A DNA stretch of 64,000 bases from Geomonas anaerohicana. GTDB lineage: Bacteria; Desulfobacterota; Desulfuromonadia; Geobacterales; Geobacteraceae. Made by a program: the position numbers and the translations under genes. Location of the stretch: positions 1-64,000 of the forward strand of contig NZ_JAEMHL010000013.1 of NCBI RefSeq assembly GCF_016458305.1. Reading direction: 5' to 3'. The notes beneath the pieces were generated by a model. The model was not told the origin of the DNA. It saw only the letters and a list, made by a program, of their open reading frames with translations, and did no database searches. This document shows, one piece after another, positions 1-9,290 of this stretch. Within the stretch, counting starts at the first letter, position 1; each line of letters starts with the position of its first letter.

Positions 1-80
1 CGGGAGATCCGGATCGGCGATAAAAAAGTGTCACCCATGTCTCCGAACGACTGTCACCCTTGACTCCGGTCTATACACCC
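1..80 (+). mobile_element. Possible insertion-sequence end (transposase tail plus terminal repeats)
   Basis: A reading frame is open from base 1 to a TGA at 61-63, so the C-terminal tail of a gene may enter from the left. Inside it the motif TGTCACCC occurs twice, at about 30-37 and 52-59, each followed by a similar CTCCG-containing stretch. Short direct repeats like these are common at the ends of IS21- and IS481-type elements. Too little is present to name the element, and it could be unrelated sequence. Confidence 0.3.
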
Positions 81-334
81 TTTAACAAGGGGGGAACGTC
101 AGGCCCAGTGCAGCGCTTCGGGGCGACGGAAACCTGGCTTCCCGCAATTGGCGGGTGAACCTTTGCCATGGGTAAACGTTAGTTCACCTGCAACACTTGG
201 TAGCGCTTCGTGGCTTATCTGCCGCTGCCCCTCGCCCTTTGGGAGAGGGGCAGGGGTGAGGGTATGCCCCCCTGGTACTGCGGCACGGCGGCCCCCTGTT
301 GACATTTAGTTTCCGCTATGAAATAGTCCGGGCT
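81..334. other. Intergenic stretch with a dispersed repeat fragment
   Basis: No convincing gene was seen here. Bases 228-262 carry a pyrimidine/purine palindrome (CCCTCGCCC ... GGGTGAGGG type) that recurs near 26875, 27050, 31085 and 49330. The short minus-strand frame at 99-305 runs through this repeat and has no family signal, so it is not called. Confidence 0.5.
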
Positions 335-1051
335 ATGAAAATCATAGCCGACATGCACACTCACACCCTCGCTTCGGGGCACGCTTACTCCACCATCAAC
401 GAACTGGCCAATGCGGCCGCACAGGCGGGACTGCGAGGACTAGGCATCACCGACCACGGCCCGGGACTCCCGGGCGGGCCGCATCGCTACCACTTCTGCG
501 CCATGCGCTTCGTTCCTCCCACCATCGCCGGGGTCAGGATCTTCCGCGGCATCGAGGCCAATATCCTCGATCACACCGGCAGGTTAGACCTGGAACAGGA
601 CGTCCTTGAGACACTGGATTACGTCATGGCTGGCTTCCACGAGGACTGCGGCATATGCGGCCAGGACCGGGACCGCAACACGAAGACGCTGCTCACCGTG
701 ATGGAGAACCCGCTGGTTAAATGCATCTCCCATCCCGGGAACCCCATCTTCCCGCTCCACTACGAAGAGGTGGTCATGGGTGCGCTGGCTACCGATACCG
801 CACTGGAGCTGAACAATTCCTCGCTGGCCGCGGTGAGCCGCAAGGGGAGCAACGAGAACTGCGCCGAGATCGCACGCCTGTGCGCCAGGATCGGCGCGCG
901 GGTGATGATCGGGAGCGACGCGCATATCTGCCAGGGCGTGGGGGTATTCGACCAGGCGCTGCAATTGGCGGCGGAGGCGGGTATCGCGGAAGGGCAGGTG
1001 GTGAATGCTTCGTGGGAGAGGTTGTTGGAGTTTATCGGCGCTTGCGAGTAG
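335..1051 (+). CDS. PHP-domain metal-dependent phosphatase/hydrolase (YcdX-like)
   Basis: The product is 238 aa. It begins with the PHP signature DMHTHT, in which two histidines bind metal. The DHGPG segment, an internal EAN motif and a C-terminal GSDAH are further metal-site motifs of the family. The length fits single-domain PHP hydrolases of the YcdX type, which act as phosphoesterases; the substrate cannot be told from sequence. The ATG at 335 was chosen because it places the HxH motif close to the N-terminus, whereas the frame upstream runs from a TTG with no family similarity. The gene stands alone and faces the DMT transporter across a shared terminator. Confidence 0.85.
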   Translation: MKIIADMHTHTLASGHAYSTINELANAAAQAGLRGLGITDHGPGLPGGPHRYHFCAMRFVPPTIAGVRIFRGIEANILDHTGRLDLEQDVLETLDYVMAGFHEDCGICGQDRDRNTKTLLTVMENPLVKCISHPGNPIFPLHYEEVVMGALATDTALELNNSSLAAVSRKGSNENCAEIARLCARIGARVMIGSDAHICQGVGVFDQALQLAAEAGIAEGQVVNASWERLLEFIGACE

Positions 1052-1132
1052 GGCTATAGATGGGAAGTATGGGAATGATGGGAGGACTGGGAAACCACCT
1101 CACTCTTCCTGATCAGCACATTGCTGAAAATG

Positions 1133-1162
1133 AAAGGGGCGCCGGTTACGGCGCCCCTTTAA
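1133..1162. terminator. Bidirectional Rho-independent terminator
   Basis: A GGGGCGCCG / CGGCGCCCC stem flanked by AAA on the left and TTT on the right lies between two convergent genes. It can serve both strands. Confidence 0.75.
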
Positions 1163-1166
1163 TTAT

Positions 1167-2081
1167 TTATACGGCGCGCTTGCCGGACATGGAGTAGGCG
1201 AGGACAGCAAGGCCGGCGAAGAGAAGCGGAATACCGGCCATGGCGGTGGGTGTCAAATGCTCCCGCAGGAACAGGATCCCCAATAAGGCGGCGACCAGCG
1301 GCTCGGCAAGGGAAAGGGTGACCGCCGAGGCGACCGGCACGCTGCGCAGTCCCATGGCGAAAAGCCAATAGGAGAGCGCGGTAATGACGACGCCGAGGTA
1401 CAGCACGACCATGGTGCCGCGCGGCGTGGCCACCCAGGTGATATCGGTCAGGAACAGGACCGGCAGGAGCAGGAACGCGCCCAGGCAGAAGACGACGGCC
1501 ATGACGGCCTCGGAGGTCCGGCCGGGAAGGAGCACCTTGATGGCCATGGTGTAGCAGGCATAGGAAGTACCCGCGCCGAGAGCGAGCAGGACGCCCACAA
1601 CATCGATGGCGACACCTCCGCCGCCGGTCACCAGCAGGCTGCAGCCGGCGAGGGCAAGCACGGTGGCGATGCCCCAGGCACGTCCCGGGCGTTCACCCCG
1701 GACGATGAACCCTAGGACGCCGGCAATGACGGGGGAACTGCCGATGGCAACCAGCGTGCCGACGGCTACACCGGTTCGATGCACCGCGGTGAAAAAGGTA
1801 AGTTGGTAGATGGCAACGAAACCGCCCGCCGCCAGGGTGCCCCAGAAAGGCCAGCGCCCTTTGCCAAGGCCACCCCTCAGGAGGGCAAGGACCATGAGGG
1901 CCGCGCCGCCTACGATGAGACGAAAGGCGCCGACGCTCATGGGGCTGACGCCGGCAGGGGAGAGGGCCTGGGCGGTCCCGGAGGATCCCCAAAGGGTGGC
2001 GGCGGCAAGTACCAGCAGGGCGCCGCCAGCGGCATTTTTGGTTGCCGGGGCGGCGGCGGTGGATTCGGATGCAGTGGTCAT
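1167..2081 (-). CDS. EamA/DMT-family membrane transporter
   Basis: The product is a 304-aa hydrophobic protein with about ten membrane segments arranged as two EamA repeats. The first repeat begins near residue 15 (LVLAAATLWGSSG, a typical EamA opening) and the second near residue 155. The family exports or imports small metabolites; the substrate is unknown. The ATG at 2081 is preferred because it follows a GGGAAAG ribosome site. The upstream extension is built from a GGACTGGT tandem repeat that encodes a meaningless Pro/Val/Arg run. A second, unrelated-position EamA protein lies at 14301-15299. Confidence 0.85.
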   Translation of the reverse strand: MTTASESTAAAPATKNAAGGALLVLAAATLWGSSGTAQALSPAGVSPMSVGAFRLIVGGAALMVLALLRGGLGKGRWPFWGTLAAGGFVAIYQLTFFTAVHRTGVAVGTLVAIGSSPVIAGVLGFIVRGERPGRAWGIATVLALAGCSLLVTGGGGVAIDVVGVLLALGAGTSYACYTMAIKVLLPGRTSEAVMAVVFCLGAFLLLPVLFLTDITWVATPRGTMVVLYLGVVITALSYWLFAMGLRSVPVASAVTLSLAEPLVAALLGILFLREHLTPTAMAGIPLLFAGLAVLAYSMSGKRAV

Positions 2082-2097
2082 GGTCGGGCTTTCCCGT

Positions 2098-2160
2098 AGA
2101 ACCAGTCGGACTCTGACGTGTCGGACTGGTGGGACTGGTCGGACCGGTCTGACTGGTGAA
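2098..2160. repeat. Degenerate tandem repeat (GGACTGGT type)
   Basis: About seven imperfect copies of an 8-10 bp unit around GGACTGGTC lie in the gap between the DMT transporter and prfC. They include no gene. A similar short tandem (GGTGGACCC type) lies at 6083-6130. Confidence 0.7.
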
Positions 2161-2179
2161 GCGCGATTCAACGCCTGTC

Positions 2180-3760
2180 TTAGCTGTGCTCGCGGGTGGC
2201 GTGGAAGCTTAAGTCCTTCCAGTTGTCCATGGTGTTGTCAAGGCGCCACTGGCTCCCGGCCAGGTAGGCCAGGTTGCCTTCGCCGTCCAGGTAGAGACTC
2301 ATCGCTTCTTTCTTCTGGAACTCGTCCAGCTTCTTTCTGTCGCCGGTAACCCAGCGGGCGGTGACGTAGGAGACAGGCTCGTAGGCGGCCTTGACGCCGT
2401 ACTCGTGCTCCAGGCGGTGCATGACCACGTCGAACTGCAGCATGCCGACCGCACCGACGATCCAGTCGGCCCCCATCAGCGGGCGGAAGACCTGGGTAGT
2501 CCCTTCCTCGGCCAGTTGCACCAGGCCCTTCTCCAGCGATTTCGACTTGAGCGGGTTGAGGATGCGCACCTTGCGGAAGTGCTCGGGAGCAAAATTGGGG
2601 ATGCCGGTATATTTAAGATCTTCGCCCTGGGTAAAGGTGTCGCCGATCTTGATGGTGCCGTGATTGTGGATGCCGATGATGTCGCCGGCGTAGGCCTCGT
2701 CGACGTTGGTGCGGTCCTGGGCCATGAAGATGGTGGCGTTGGAGATCTGCATCTCGCGGCCGAGCCTCAGGTGCTTCACCTTCATGCCGCGCACGAACTT
2801 GCCGGAGCAGATGCGGAAGAAGGCGATCCGGTCGCGGTGCGCGGGGTCCATGTTCGCCTGGATCTTAAAGGTGAAGCCGGTGAAGGGCTCCTCGTAAGGA
2901 TCAACGGTGCGGCTGGTGGTCTCGCGCGGCAGCGGCGACGGGGCGTTCTCCACGAAGGAGTCCAGCAGCTGCTGCACACCGAAGGTGTTGATGGCGGAAC
3001 CGAAAAAGACCGGGGTCTGCTTGCCGGCAAGATAGGCCTCGGCGTCGAAGGGATGTGCCGCCCCTTCCAGGAGTTCGACGTCGTTGCGCAGTTCCTCGAC
3101 CTGGCTCCCCAGGAGTTCGTCCAAGAGGGGATCGTCCAGCCCTTTGACGGTGACAACCTGCCCTACCCCGCGATCGGCCTCGGGATCGTAGAAGGTGATC
3201 TCCTTGGTGTAGAGGTGGTAGGTGCCGCGGAAACGCTTGCCCATGCCGATAGGCCAGGTCATCGGGGCACACTGGATGTTGAGGGTGCTCTCGATGTCGT
3301 CCAGAAGGTCGAGCGGCTCACGCCCCTCGCGGTCCAGCTTGTTGATGAAGGTCATGATCGGCGTGTGACGCAGCCGGCAGACCTCGAGGAGCTTCTTGGT
3401 CTGGCTCTCAACACCCTTCACCGAGTCGATAACCATCAAAACAGAGTCAACTGCAGTTAAGGTTCTGTAGGTATCTTCCGAAAAGTCATTATGACCCGGG
3501 GTATCGAGGAGGTTGATCTCGAAATCACGGTACGTGAACTTCATGACGGAGGAGGTGACCGAGATGCCACGCTGCTTCTCCATCTCCATCCAGTCGCTGG
3601 TGGCGTGCCGCGCCGACTTCCGGGCGCGCACCTCGCCCGCCTGCTGAATGGCGCCGCCGAAGAGCAGCAGCTTCTCGGTTATGGTAGTCTTACCTGCGTC
3701 AGGATGGCTGATGATGGCGAAGGTGCGACGCTTCTCTATTTCCTGTTCGTTGAACCGCAT
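2180..3760 (-). CDS. prfC: Peptide chain release factor 3 (RF3)
   Basis: The product is a 526-aa translational GTPase that recycles RF1/RF2 from the ribosome after peptide release. The G domain shows G1 SHPDAGKTT (about residues 18-26), an RGISVTSS switch region, G3 DTPGHNDF and G4 NKLDRE. The RF3-specific C-terminal part follows with [15 protein letters not shown]. Length and motifs are normal for the family. The ATG at 3760 is used because the codon before it is TTG and a GGGAG lies upstream. The gene is apparently monocistronic and diverges from the PilZ gene. Confidence 0.97.
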   Translation of the reverse strand: MRFNEQEIEKRRTFAIISHPDAGKTTITEKLLLFGGAIQQAGEVRARKSARHATSDWMEMEKQRGISVTSSVMKFTYRDFEINLLDTPGHNDFSEDTYRTLTAVDSVLMVIDSVKGVESQTKKLLEVCRLRHTPIMTFINKLDREGREPLDLLDDIESTLNIQCAPMTWPIGMGKRFRGTYHLYTKEITFYDPEADRGVGQVVTVKGLDDPLLDELLGSQVEELRNDVELLEGAAHPFDAEAYLAGKQTPVFFGSAINTFGVQQLLDSFVENAPSPLPRETTSRTVDPYEEPFTGFTFKIQANMDPAHRDRIAFFRICSGKFVRGMKVKHLRLGREMQISNATIFMAQDRTNVDEAYAGDIIGIHNHGTIKIGDTFTQGEDLKYTGIPNFAPEHFRKVRILNPLKSKSLEKGLVQLAEEGTTQVFRPLMGADWIVGAVGMLQFDVVMHRLEHEYGVKAAYEPVSYVTARWVTGDRKKLDEFQKKEAMSLYLDGEGNLAYLAGSQWRLDNTMDNWKDLSFHATREHS

Positions 3761-3891
3761 CAACTGGAACTCCCGTTAAAATTATCTGGACAAAAGAAAG
3801 GCGAAGAGGGTATCTTCGCCGGATCTGATAACGAAGTATAATTGCACAGCAACCCCCTAAAGGGCAATAATTTTTTTCCGGTGGGCCGTCC

Positions 3892-4602
3892 ATGAACGAC
3901 ATCTATCAGCGCCTCCAAGTTGTCGGCGAAACACAGGACCAGACCGAGATCATCGCGACCCTGGCTGCAATAAAGGCAGGGACGCTGAAGAACGACCTCA
4001 GACTGCTCAATTTCTACCGCGAGGTCCCGGTCAGCTACGGCGCTGAAGTGCTCACCGTGGAGGAACACGACGCCGAGCTGCAGGTGAACCAGATCCAGGC
4101 CGTGGTGATCGCCCATGAAAAGCTGACGGTCCTGAAAAGCAGCCACTTCCGTCGTGATGTGGCGGCGACGGTGACCTACGTCAACGTGGAGAAATCGCGG
4201 GTGGTGCTGTCCAACCTGAGCTACGCCCTGGTGCGTGCCGACCGGCGCATGTCGGTACGGGTCCAGCTCGGCTCCACCATCGATGCCTCCTTCGCCGCGC
4301 CGGAACTGGACGCGGTACACGGTCGCCTGCACGACATGTCCCTCACCGGCATGTCCATCAACGTCGCGCGGGACCCGGGCCTGCCGGTAAGCCAGCAGGG
4401 TGAACTCGTAATCAGTCTCCCCTCCGGATCCATCACGGTCGCGGCGTCGCTGCTGAAGGTCTTCACCCTCGAGGGCGGATTCCGGCTGGTGTTTGAAATC
4501 GAGCCCTCCCGCGCCGCGGAGCTGAGCATTTCGCAGTACATCTTCCAGCGCCAGGTGGAGATCATCAAGGAACTGAAGGACCACCCGGGCGTAATCAGCT
4601 AG
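3892..4602 (+). CDS. PilZ-domain c-di-GMP-binding protein
   Basis: The product is 236 aa. The C-terminal half (about residues 115-215) carries the PilZ motifs RRMSVR (RxxxR) and DMSLTG (D/NxSxxG), which bind cyclic di-GMP. The N-terminal half (about residues 1-110) looks like the beta-rich partner domain of YcgR-type proteins and may bind a target. It is followed after 3 nt by tatD, so the two may be co-transcribed. Its output (motility, exopolysaccharide or other) cannot be assigned from sequence. Confidence 0.88.
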   Translation: MNDIYQRLQVVGETQDQTEIIATLAAIKAGTLKNDLRLLNFYREVPVSYGAEVLTVEEHDAELQVNQIQAVVIAHEKLTVLKSSHFRRDVAATVTYVNVEKSRVVLSNLSYALVRADRRMSVRVQLGSTIDASFAAPELDAVHGRLHDMSLTGMSINVARDPGLPVSQQGELVISLPSGSITVAASLLKVFTLEGGFRLVFEIEPSRAAELSISQYIFQRQVEIIKELKDHPGVIS

Positions 4603-4605
4603 CCC

Positions 4606-5391
4606 ATGCTTTTTGACAGCCACTGTCACCTGGATGACCCGCAGCTTTTGCCCCACCTGGACACGCTGCTCCGGGAAGCCGAGGCGGCCGGCATCACCTC
4701 CTTCCTGGTCCCCGGGGTGCATCCCTCCGGCTGGCAGCAGATTCATTCTCTCTCCACAGACACCCGCATCCTCCCCGCTTACGGCGTACATCCCATGCAC
4801 GCCGACCTGGTCACCCCCTCGACGATCTCCGCCTTGAAAAGTTACGCGGCAACAGCCTGCGCCATAGGCGAGATCGGGCTCGACTACCTGCTCCCTTCCC
4901 CTTCCCGGGAACTGCAGCGGCAGGCCTTCGCGGCACAGTTGCAAGTAGCGCGGGAGACGGGACTGCCGGTGCTGCTCCATTGCAGGAAGGCTTTCGATGA
5001 CCTGCTCGCCATACTCCGGGACAACGAGGTCGGGCATATCGGAGGGGTGATGCACTCTTTTTCGGGGAGCGTCGAGACGGCAGAGATCTGCCTAAAGCTC
5101 GGGCTGCACATCTCGCTCTCCGGAACGGTCACCTACGCCAATGCGCGCCGGCCGGTCGAGGTGGCCCGGGCAGTCCCGCTGGAGTGGCTGCTGCTGGAGA
5201 CCGACGCACCCGATATCGCACCGGAGCCCTTCAGGGGCAGCGTCAACGTTCCGGCTCACCTGCTGACCACGGCGCGACGGGTAGCCGAAATCAGGGGGAT
5301 CCCGCTCGACGAGCTCGCCCGCCGCAGCTACGACAATGCCATCCGACTCTTCAAACTCGACCTGCCCCCAGTTCCCCGCCCGCTGCATTAG
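4606..5391 (+). CDS. tatD: TatD-family metal-dependent deoxyribonuclease
   Basis: The product is 261 aa, the usual TatD length. It opens with FDSHCHLDD, whose HxH binds metal. IGEIGLDY (family Glu), PVLLHCRKA (His), a later MHSFSGS (His) and LLETDAPDIAP (catalytic Asp) complete the amidohydrolase site. The family has 3'-5' exonuclease/DNase activity in DNA repair and quality control. The start lies just after the PilZ gene stop with only 3 nt between them. Confidence 0.93.
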   Translation: MLFDSHCHLDDPQLLPHLDTLLREAEAAGITSFLVPGVHPSGWQQIHSLSTDTRILPAYGVHPMHADLVTPSTISALKSYAATACAIGEIGLDYLLPSPSRELQRQAFAAQLQVARETGLPVLLHCRKAFDDLLAILRDNEVGHIGGVMHSFSGSVETAEICLKLGLHISLSGTVTYANARRPVEVARAVPLEWLLLETDAPDIAPEPFRGSVNVPAHLLTTARRVAEIRGIPLDELARRSYDNAIRLFKLDLPPVPRPLH

Positions 5392-5489
5392 ACTGTTTTC
5401 ATTGCTATTTCAGTCATTTGACCTCCTTTCCGGCTTCGATATACTCTTTGCCAGGCAATTCCCATTGAAACCGTTACGGAGGTGCAGCC

Positions 5490-5987
5490 ATGTTCAAGGA
5501 GTACACACTGCAGGAAGCACTCAAACTGGCCATCAAGACCGAGAAGGAGAGCATGGACTTCTACCGTCGGGCGGGGTCGGTGAGCAAGGATGAGAGATCG
5601 AAGAAGGTGTTCGACCTGCTGGCCAACGAGGAGGCGGGTCATCTGCGGGCCTTTTTCGACCACTACCGCGGCGGTGACCTGGGGGACGTCGACAGCTACC
5701 TGGCTTCGCCGCCGGACAAGCAGTCGGCCACCCATCTCGCGCTGGAGCAGGCCATCGCAGCCGAGAGCCACGAGCAGAAGGCGCTGGAGATCGCCCTGAA
5801 GGAGGAGAAGGCCTGTATCGACTTCTACACCATACTGGTGAAGGACGTGGTGGACCCGCTGGTGCGCCGCGTGTTCGAGACGGTGATCAGGGAGACCCAG
5901 GGGCACTACGACATGATCGAGGACGAGTACATGCGCGTCATGACCATGGTGCACAGCTCGGATCAGAACATCTATGTGAGGGAATAA
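5490..5987 (+). CDS. Ferritin-like / rubrerythrin-type diiron protein
   Basis: The product is 165 aa with two Glu-rich helical pairs. Residues near TEKESMDFYRR, EEAGHLRAFF, EEKACIDFY and ETQGHYDMIEDEY supply the E...ExxH pattern of a diiron four-helix bundle. There is no C-terminal rubredoxin domain, so this is the short ferritin-like form common in Geobacter. The likely role is peroxide or iron handling in the cytoplasm. A clear GGAGGTG ribosome site precedes the ATG. The gene is followed by direct repeats and has no operon partner. Confidence 0.85.
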   Translation: MFKEYTLQEALKLAIKTEKESMDFYRRAGSVSKDERSKKVFDLLANEEAGHLRAFFDHYRGGDLGDVDSYLASPPDKQSATHLALEQAIAAESHEQKALEIALKEEKACIDFYTILVKDVVDPLVRRVFETVIRETQGHYDMIEDEYMRVMTMVHSSDQNIYVRE

Positions 5988-6023
5988 GGGAAGAGAAGGC
6001 GCCCGAAGGGCGCCGGTCCATTG

Positions 6024-6076
6024 GGCAGGGGCACCGGCCGAGGGAGCGCTAGGCAAGGGCACCGGCCGAGGGAGCG
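6024..6076. repeat. Direct repeat of about 25 bp (two copies)
   Basis: Two near-identical copies, at 6024-6048 and 6052-6076, differ at one base around GGGCACCGGCCGAGGGAGCG. They are followed by a short GGTGGACCC tandem at 6083-6130. They lie between the ferritin-like gene and the terminator of the transglycosylase gene. No function is evident. Confidence 0.75.
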
Positions 6077-6155
6077 GCTTTCTGTGGACCCGGTGGACCC
6101 GGTGGACAAAAAAGTGGACGCGGTGGACGCTGCATGAACGGCGACACCACAATGT

Positions 6156-6190
6156 AAAAAGCCTCCGCACCTTTTGGTGCGGAGGCTTTT
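6156..6190 (-). terminator. Rho-independent terminator
   Basis: A perfect AAGCCTCCGCACC / GGTGCGGAGGCTT stem with a TTT loop and flanking A/T runs lies just past the stop of the lytic transglycosylase gene. Confidence 0.85.
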
Positions 6191-6222
6191 GCTTTTGCCT
6201 GTTGCTCAACCTCAACCTGCCT

Positions 6223-7014
6223 CTATGCCAGGTACTGGGCGTAGTAACTCTTGACCTTGGCCAGGTAGCTGCGGGTCTCACGGGGGAGGGTGTCGGTCCC
6301 GTGACGGTCGACGTTGCCGGGACCCCAGTTGTAGGCGGCCAAGGCCTCGTCGACGTTGCCGTTGTAGCGGCGCAGCATGTCCTTCAAAAACCTGGTGCCG
6401 GCCATGATGTTCTGCTCGGGATCAAAGGAATCGGTGACGCCTAGCCCACGCGCGGTGGCGGGCATCAACTGCATCAACCCCTGAGCCCCGGCGGAACTGA
6501 CGGCACGGGGGTTGAAATTGCTCTCGGCCTTGATGACGGCCCGGATCAACCCGCTGTCCACGCCGTAACGCTGGCTGGCCCGCTGGATAATGGCATCGGT
6601 ACTGCCGTCGTCGGCGACTCCCGGAACCACGGGCAACTGGCCGGCCTGGAAATGCGACTGCTGGGCCTGGAAGGCGGCCTCGGGTCCCTGGTCGGCTGCA
6701 GCTTCGCGGGTCTCGGCCACCGCACTGCCGCCGGAGGGAAGCTGCTCGAGAAACCGGTTCAACAAACCCTGCACGTTGACGTTGGGGCTCGAGGTGGACG
6801 GGGCCGGCGCGGCTGCATCACCGCCCAGGGCCAGGGCGGAACTCAGCATCTTCAGCCTGAGCGCCTCGGCTGCAGCCTGCGGCGTCACCTGGATGCGCGC
6901 TCCGCCTCTGTCCAGCATCTCCTGAAACGGTACTGCAGGCACACCGGAAGCGGCTGCGGGCTTCTTGGCCCCTTCTACCCCCCCCGGAGCCGTGGTTATC
7001 GGATTGATCGACAT
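6223..7014 (-). CDS. Lytic transglycosylase, SLT domain
   Basis: The product is 263 aa. The C-terminal SLT (Slt70/MltE-like) domain covers roughly residues 140-255. It includes [13 protein letters not shown] with the catalytic Glu, the [16 protein letters not shown] motif and the [11 protein letters not shown] motif. The N-terminal 130 residues are Ala/Pro/Gln-rich and low in complexity, with no obvious signal peptide. Related proteins with such an N-terminus are often linked to flagellar rod assembly or cell-wall opening; that role is inferred. It lies 11 nt downstream of the NtrC-type regulator, which suggests one transcript. Confidence 0.88.
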   Translation of the reverse strand: MSINPITTAPGGVEGAKKPAAASGVPAVPFQEMLDRGGARIQVTPQAAAEALRLKMLSSALALGGDAAAPAPSTSSPNVNVQGLLNRFLEQLPSGGSAVAETREAAADQGPEAAFQAQQSHFQAGQLPVVPGVADDGSTDAIIQRASQRYGVDSGLIRAVIKAESNFNPRAVSSAGAQGLMQLMPATARGLGVTDSFDPEQNIMAGTRFLKDMLRRYNGNVDEALAAYNWGPGNVDRHGTDTLPRETRSYLAKVKSYYAQYLA

Positions 7015-7025
7015 ATTGTCCCCTC

Positions 7026-8432
7026 TTACGGGGAAATCGGAGTCTCCCCGTAAACCAGTTTCTTCTTCTTCAACTTCTCGATCAGCGTGGTGCGCTTCAG
7101 GTTCAGAAGCTCGGCGGCCTCTTTCTTGTTGCCGCCGCTCTTCTCCAGGGCCTGCATGATCAGCCGGTTCTCGAATTCCTCGACCGCGCTGTTCAGGCAG
7201 AAGCCGTCGTCGGGCAGGTTGATCATGTGCTCGCCGTGCACGACCGGCATGCTGCGGCCGCCGCGGTACTTCTCGGGAAGGTCGTGGATGTTGATCACGC
7301 CCGCCCCCTTGATGATGACCAGGCGCTCGACCAGGTTCTCCAACTCGCGCACGTTGCCGGGCCAGTCGTAGCTCCCCAGGGTCTCCAGGACCTGCTTGTC
7401 AAAACCCTGAACCTTGCGCTGCTTGCTCCGGTTGAACTTCTCCAGGAAGCTGTTCAACAAAAGCGGGATGTCCGCGCCGCGCTCGCGCAGCGGCGGAAGC
7501 ATGATCGGGATCACGGAGAGCCGGTAGTAGAGGTCCTCGCGGAACTCCTTCGACGCCACCATCCCGTCCAGGTTCTGGTTGGTCGCGGCGATGATCCTGA
7601 CGTCGACCTTCTTAGAGCGGGTGGAGCCCACCGGCTCCAGCTCCCGGCTCTGCAGCACGCGCAGCAGCTTCACCTGCAGGTTCGCCTTCATGTCCCCGAT
7701 CTCATCCAGGAACAGGGTCCCCTTGTCGGCCATCTCGAAGCGGCCCACGCGGGTGGCGACGGCACCGGTGAAGGAGCCCTTGACGTGGCCGAACAGTTCG
7801 CTCTCCAAAAGCTCGTCGGGAATGGCGGCGCAGTTAAGGGCCACGAAGTTCTTGTCGGAGCGGTTGGAGAGATCGTGAATGGCGCGCGCCACCAGTTCCT
7901 TGCCGGTCCCGGACTCGCCCTGGATCAGCACGGTGGAATCGGAGGTGGCCACCTTCTCGATCATCTCGAAAAGCGAAAGCATCTTTTCGCTTTCCCCGAT
8001 GATGTTGTTCAAGAGCGCCCTGTTCTTTATGCAAGGCTTGGACCGGAAACTCTTGCTCTGCAGCGCCTGGTGCTCCAGGCCGCGCTTGACGTGGGTTTCC
8101 AGCTCTTCGAGGTTGAAAGGCTTTTCCAGATAGAAGAACGCCCCCGCCTTGAGGAGATTGGCTGTCATCTCGTTGTTGGCGAAGGCGCTGTAGGCTATGG
8201 TGACTATCTCCGGGCGGAGCGACTTGAGCTGCCGGATGAACTCCAGACCGTTCACCCGCGGCATCATGATATCGGTGATGACCATCTGCACGTCGTGCAT
8301 CTCGATCTTCTGCAGGGCGTCCTGCCCGTCGAAGGCCTGGTAGACCTGGTACCCTTTGTAGCTCAGGAAGGCGGCCACAAAGTCCCGCGTCTTCTTGTCA
8401 TCATCTGCGATCAGTATTTTCGGCGTTTCCAT
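7026..8432 (-). CDS. Sigma-54-dependent response regulator (NtrC family)
   Basis: The product is 468 aa. An N-terminal receiver domain (residues 1-120) has phospho-acceptor D54 in VITDIMMP and a conserved KP. An AAA+ domain (about 140-380) has Walker A GESGTGKE and Walker [10 protein letters not shown] Fis-type helix-turn-helix ends the protein ([16 protein letters not shown]). The loop that contacts sigma-54 reads GSFTGA instead of the usual GAFTGA. The cognate kinase is not adjacent. The gene diverges from the chemotaxis operon, whose upstream region holds a -24/-12 element, so it could activate that operon. A flagellar regulator role (FgrM-like) is possible but unproven. Confidence 0.93.
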   Translation of the reverse strand: METPKILIADDDKKTRDFVAAFLSYKGYQVYQAFDGQDALQKIEMHDVQMVITDIMMPRVNGLEFIRQLKSLRPEIVTIAYSAFANNEMTANLLKAGAFFYLEKPFNLEELETHVKRGLEHQALQSKSFRSKPCIKNRALLNNIIGESEKMLSLFEMIEKVATSDSTVLIQGESGTGKELVARAIHDLSNRSDKNFVALNCAAIPDELLESELFGHVKGSFTGAVATRVGRFEMADKGTLFLDEIGDMKANLQVKLLRVLQSRELEPVGSTRSKKVDVRIIAATNQNLDGMVASKEFREDLYYRLSVIPIMLPPLRERGADIPLLLNSFLEKFNRSKQRKVQGFDKQVLETLGSYDWPGNVRELENLVERLVIIKGAGVINIHDLPEKYRGGRSMPVVHGEHMINLPDDGFCLNSAVEEFENRLIMQALEKSGGNKKEAAELLNLKRTTLIEKLKKKKLVYGETPISP

Positions 8433-8750
8433 CGTTTCCCCGATTTCGGTTAAAGTTGCTGAGATTTAAGCCGATACAAAAACGGTCAACGTCCGAAACT
8501 ATAGCGAGTTCTTGCTGCAATGTCAATTAAATGACTTGGGCTAAATATGAAGCCTGTCAATTTTTTGCCCGGCACCCGGAAAGACCTGTCAAATCGGGGG
8601 CTCCGGCCGCCCTGGGCGGGCTTCGGCGCCGCTGGCAGCGATCTTGCGTTAGAGGAAAAAAATATTCAACCTTTGTCATACCCGGCCGATTAGGGTTCAG
8701 TAGGGCTGGCACCATCTGTCGGCCCCGATTACACCGTAGAGGGAGGGTCC
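8433..8750. other. Divergent regulatory region between the NtrC-type regulator and cheW
   Basis: This 318-bp gap is AT-richer on its left side. No gene was seen. It contains the -24/-12 promoter at 8633-8647 and should also hold the promoter for the leftward regulator gene. Confidence 0.55.
8633..8647 (+). promoter_or_regulatory. Sigma-54 (-24/-12) promoter upstream of cheW
   Basis: TGGCAGCGATCTTGC matches the TGGCAC-N5-TTGC consensus at 14 of 15 spacing/base positions that matter. GG and GC lie in the exact spacing. It lies 104 nt upstream of the cheW start, on the same strand, beside an NtrC-family activator gene. Confidence 0.65.
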
Positions 8751-9248
8751 ATGGAGACCGCACTCACCAAGGTAAAGAGCGAAGAGTTCGGAGGGGAGCT
8801 GATCCAGCTGGTAAGCTTCAACCTCGAAAAAGAAGAGTACGGCATCAACGTCCTGATGGTGCGCGAGATCATCCGGATGCTCAACATCACCCGGGTGCCC
8901 AACACCCCCCACTACGTCGAGGGGGTCATCAACCTGCGCGGCAAGGTCATTCCGATCATCAACCTGCGCAAGAAGTTCGACCTGATGGACACCGAGTACG
9001 ACAAGCGCACCCGCATCATGGTGATGGAAGTGGTGGGCGAGCTGATGGGATTCATCGTGGACGAGGTCTCCGAGGTGATCCGCATCTCCGAGAAGGAGAT
9101 CCAGCCGCCTCCCCCGGTCGTCTCCAGCGGCATCGAACAGGAGTGCATGGCCGGCGTCATCAACCAGGCGGAGCGCCTGCTGGTGCTGCTCGACCTGGAG
9201 AAGATGTTCACCGCCGACGAAAGAAGACTGTTCAGCAACGTAGCGTAA
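8751..9248 (+). CDS. cheW: Chemotaxis adaptor CheW
   Basis: The product is a 165-aa CheW. This adaptor couples chemoreceptors to the kinase CheA. The family core is complete: LVSFNLEKEEYGINV, VRVPNTPHYVEGVINLRGKVIPIINLR, then the MGFIVDEVSEVIRI segment. It is the first gene of the che operon, with a GAGGGAGGG ribosome site. No chemoreceptor gene is in the window, so receptors must be encoded elsewhere. Confidence 0.95.
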   Translation: METALTKVKSEEFGGELIQLVSFNLEKEEYGINVLMVREIIRMLNITRVPNTPHYVEGVINLRGKVIPIINLRKKFDLMDTEYDKRTRIMVMEVVGELMGFIVDEVSEVIRISEKEIQPPPPVVSSGIEQECMAGVINQAERLLVLLDLEKMFTADERRLFSNVA

Positions 9249-9290
9249 GGCACCAACAGGGGGAAACGCTCCCCCTTTCCGGAGCACAAC

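Noticed and set aside
99..305. A 68-codon minus-strand frame
   Set aside because: It crosses a dispersed repeat, has no ribosome site and no similarity to known proteins.
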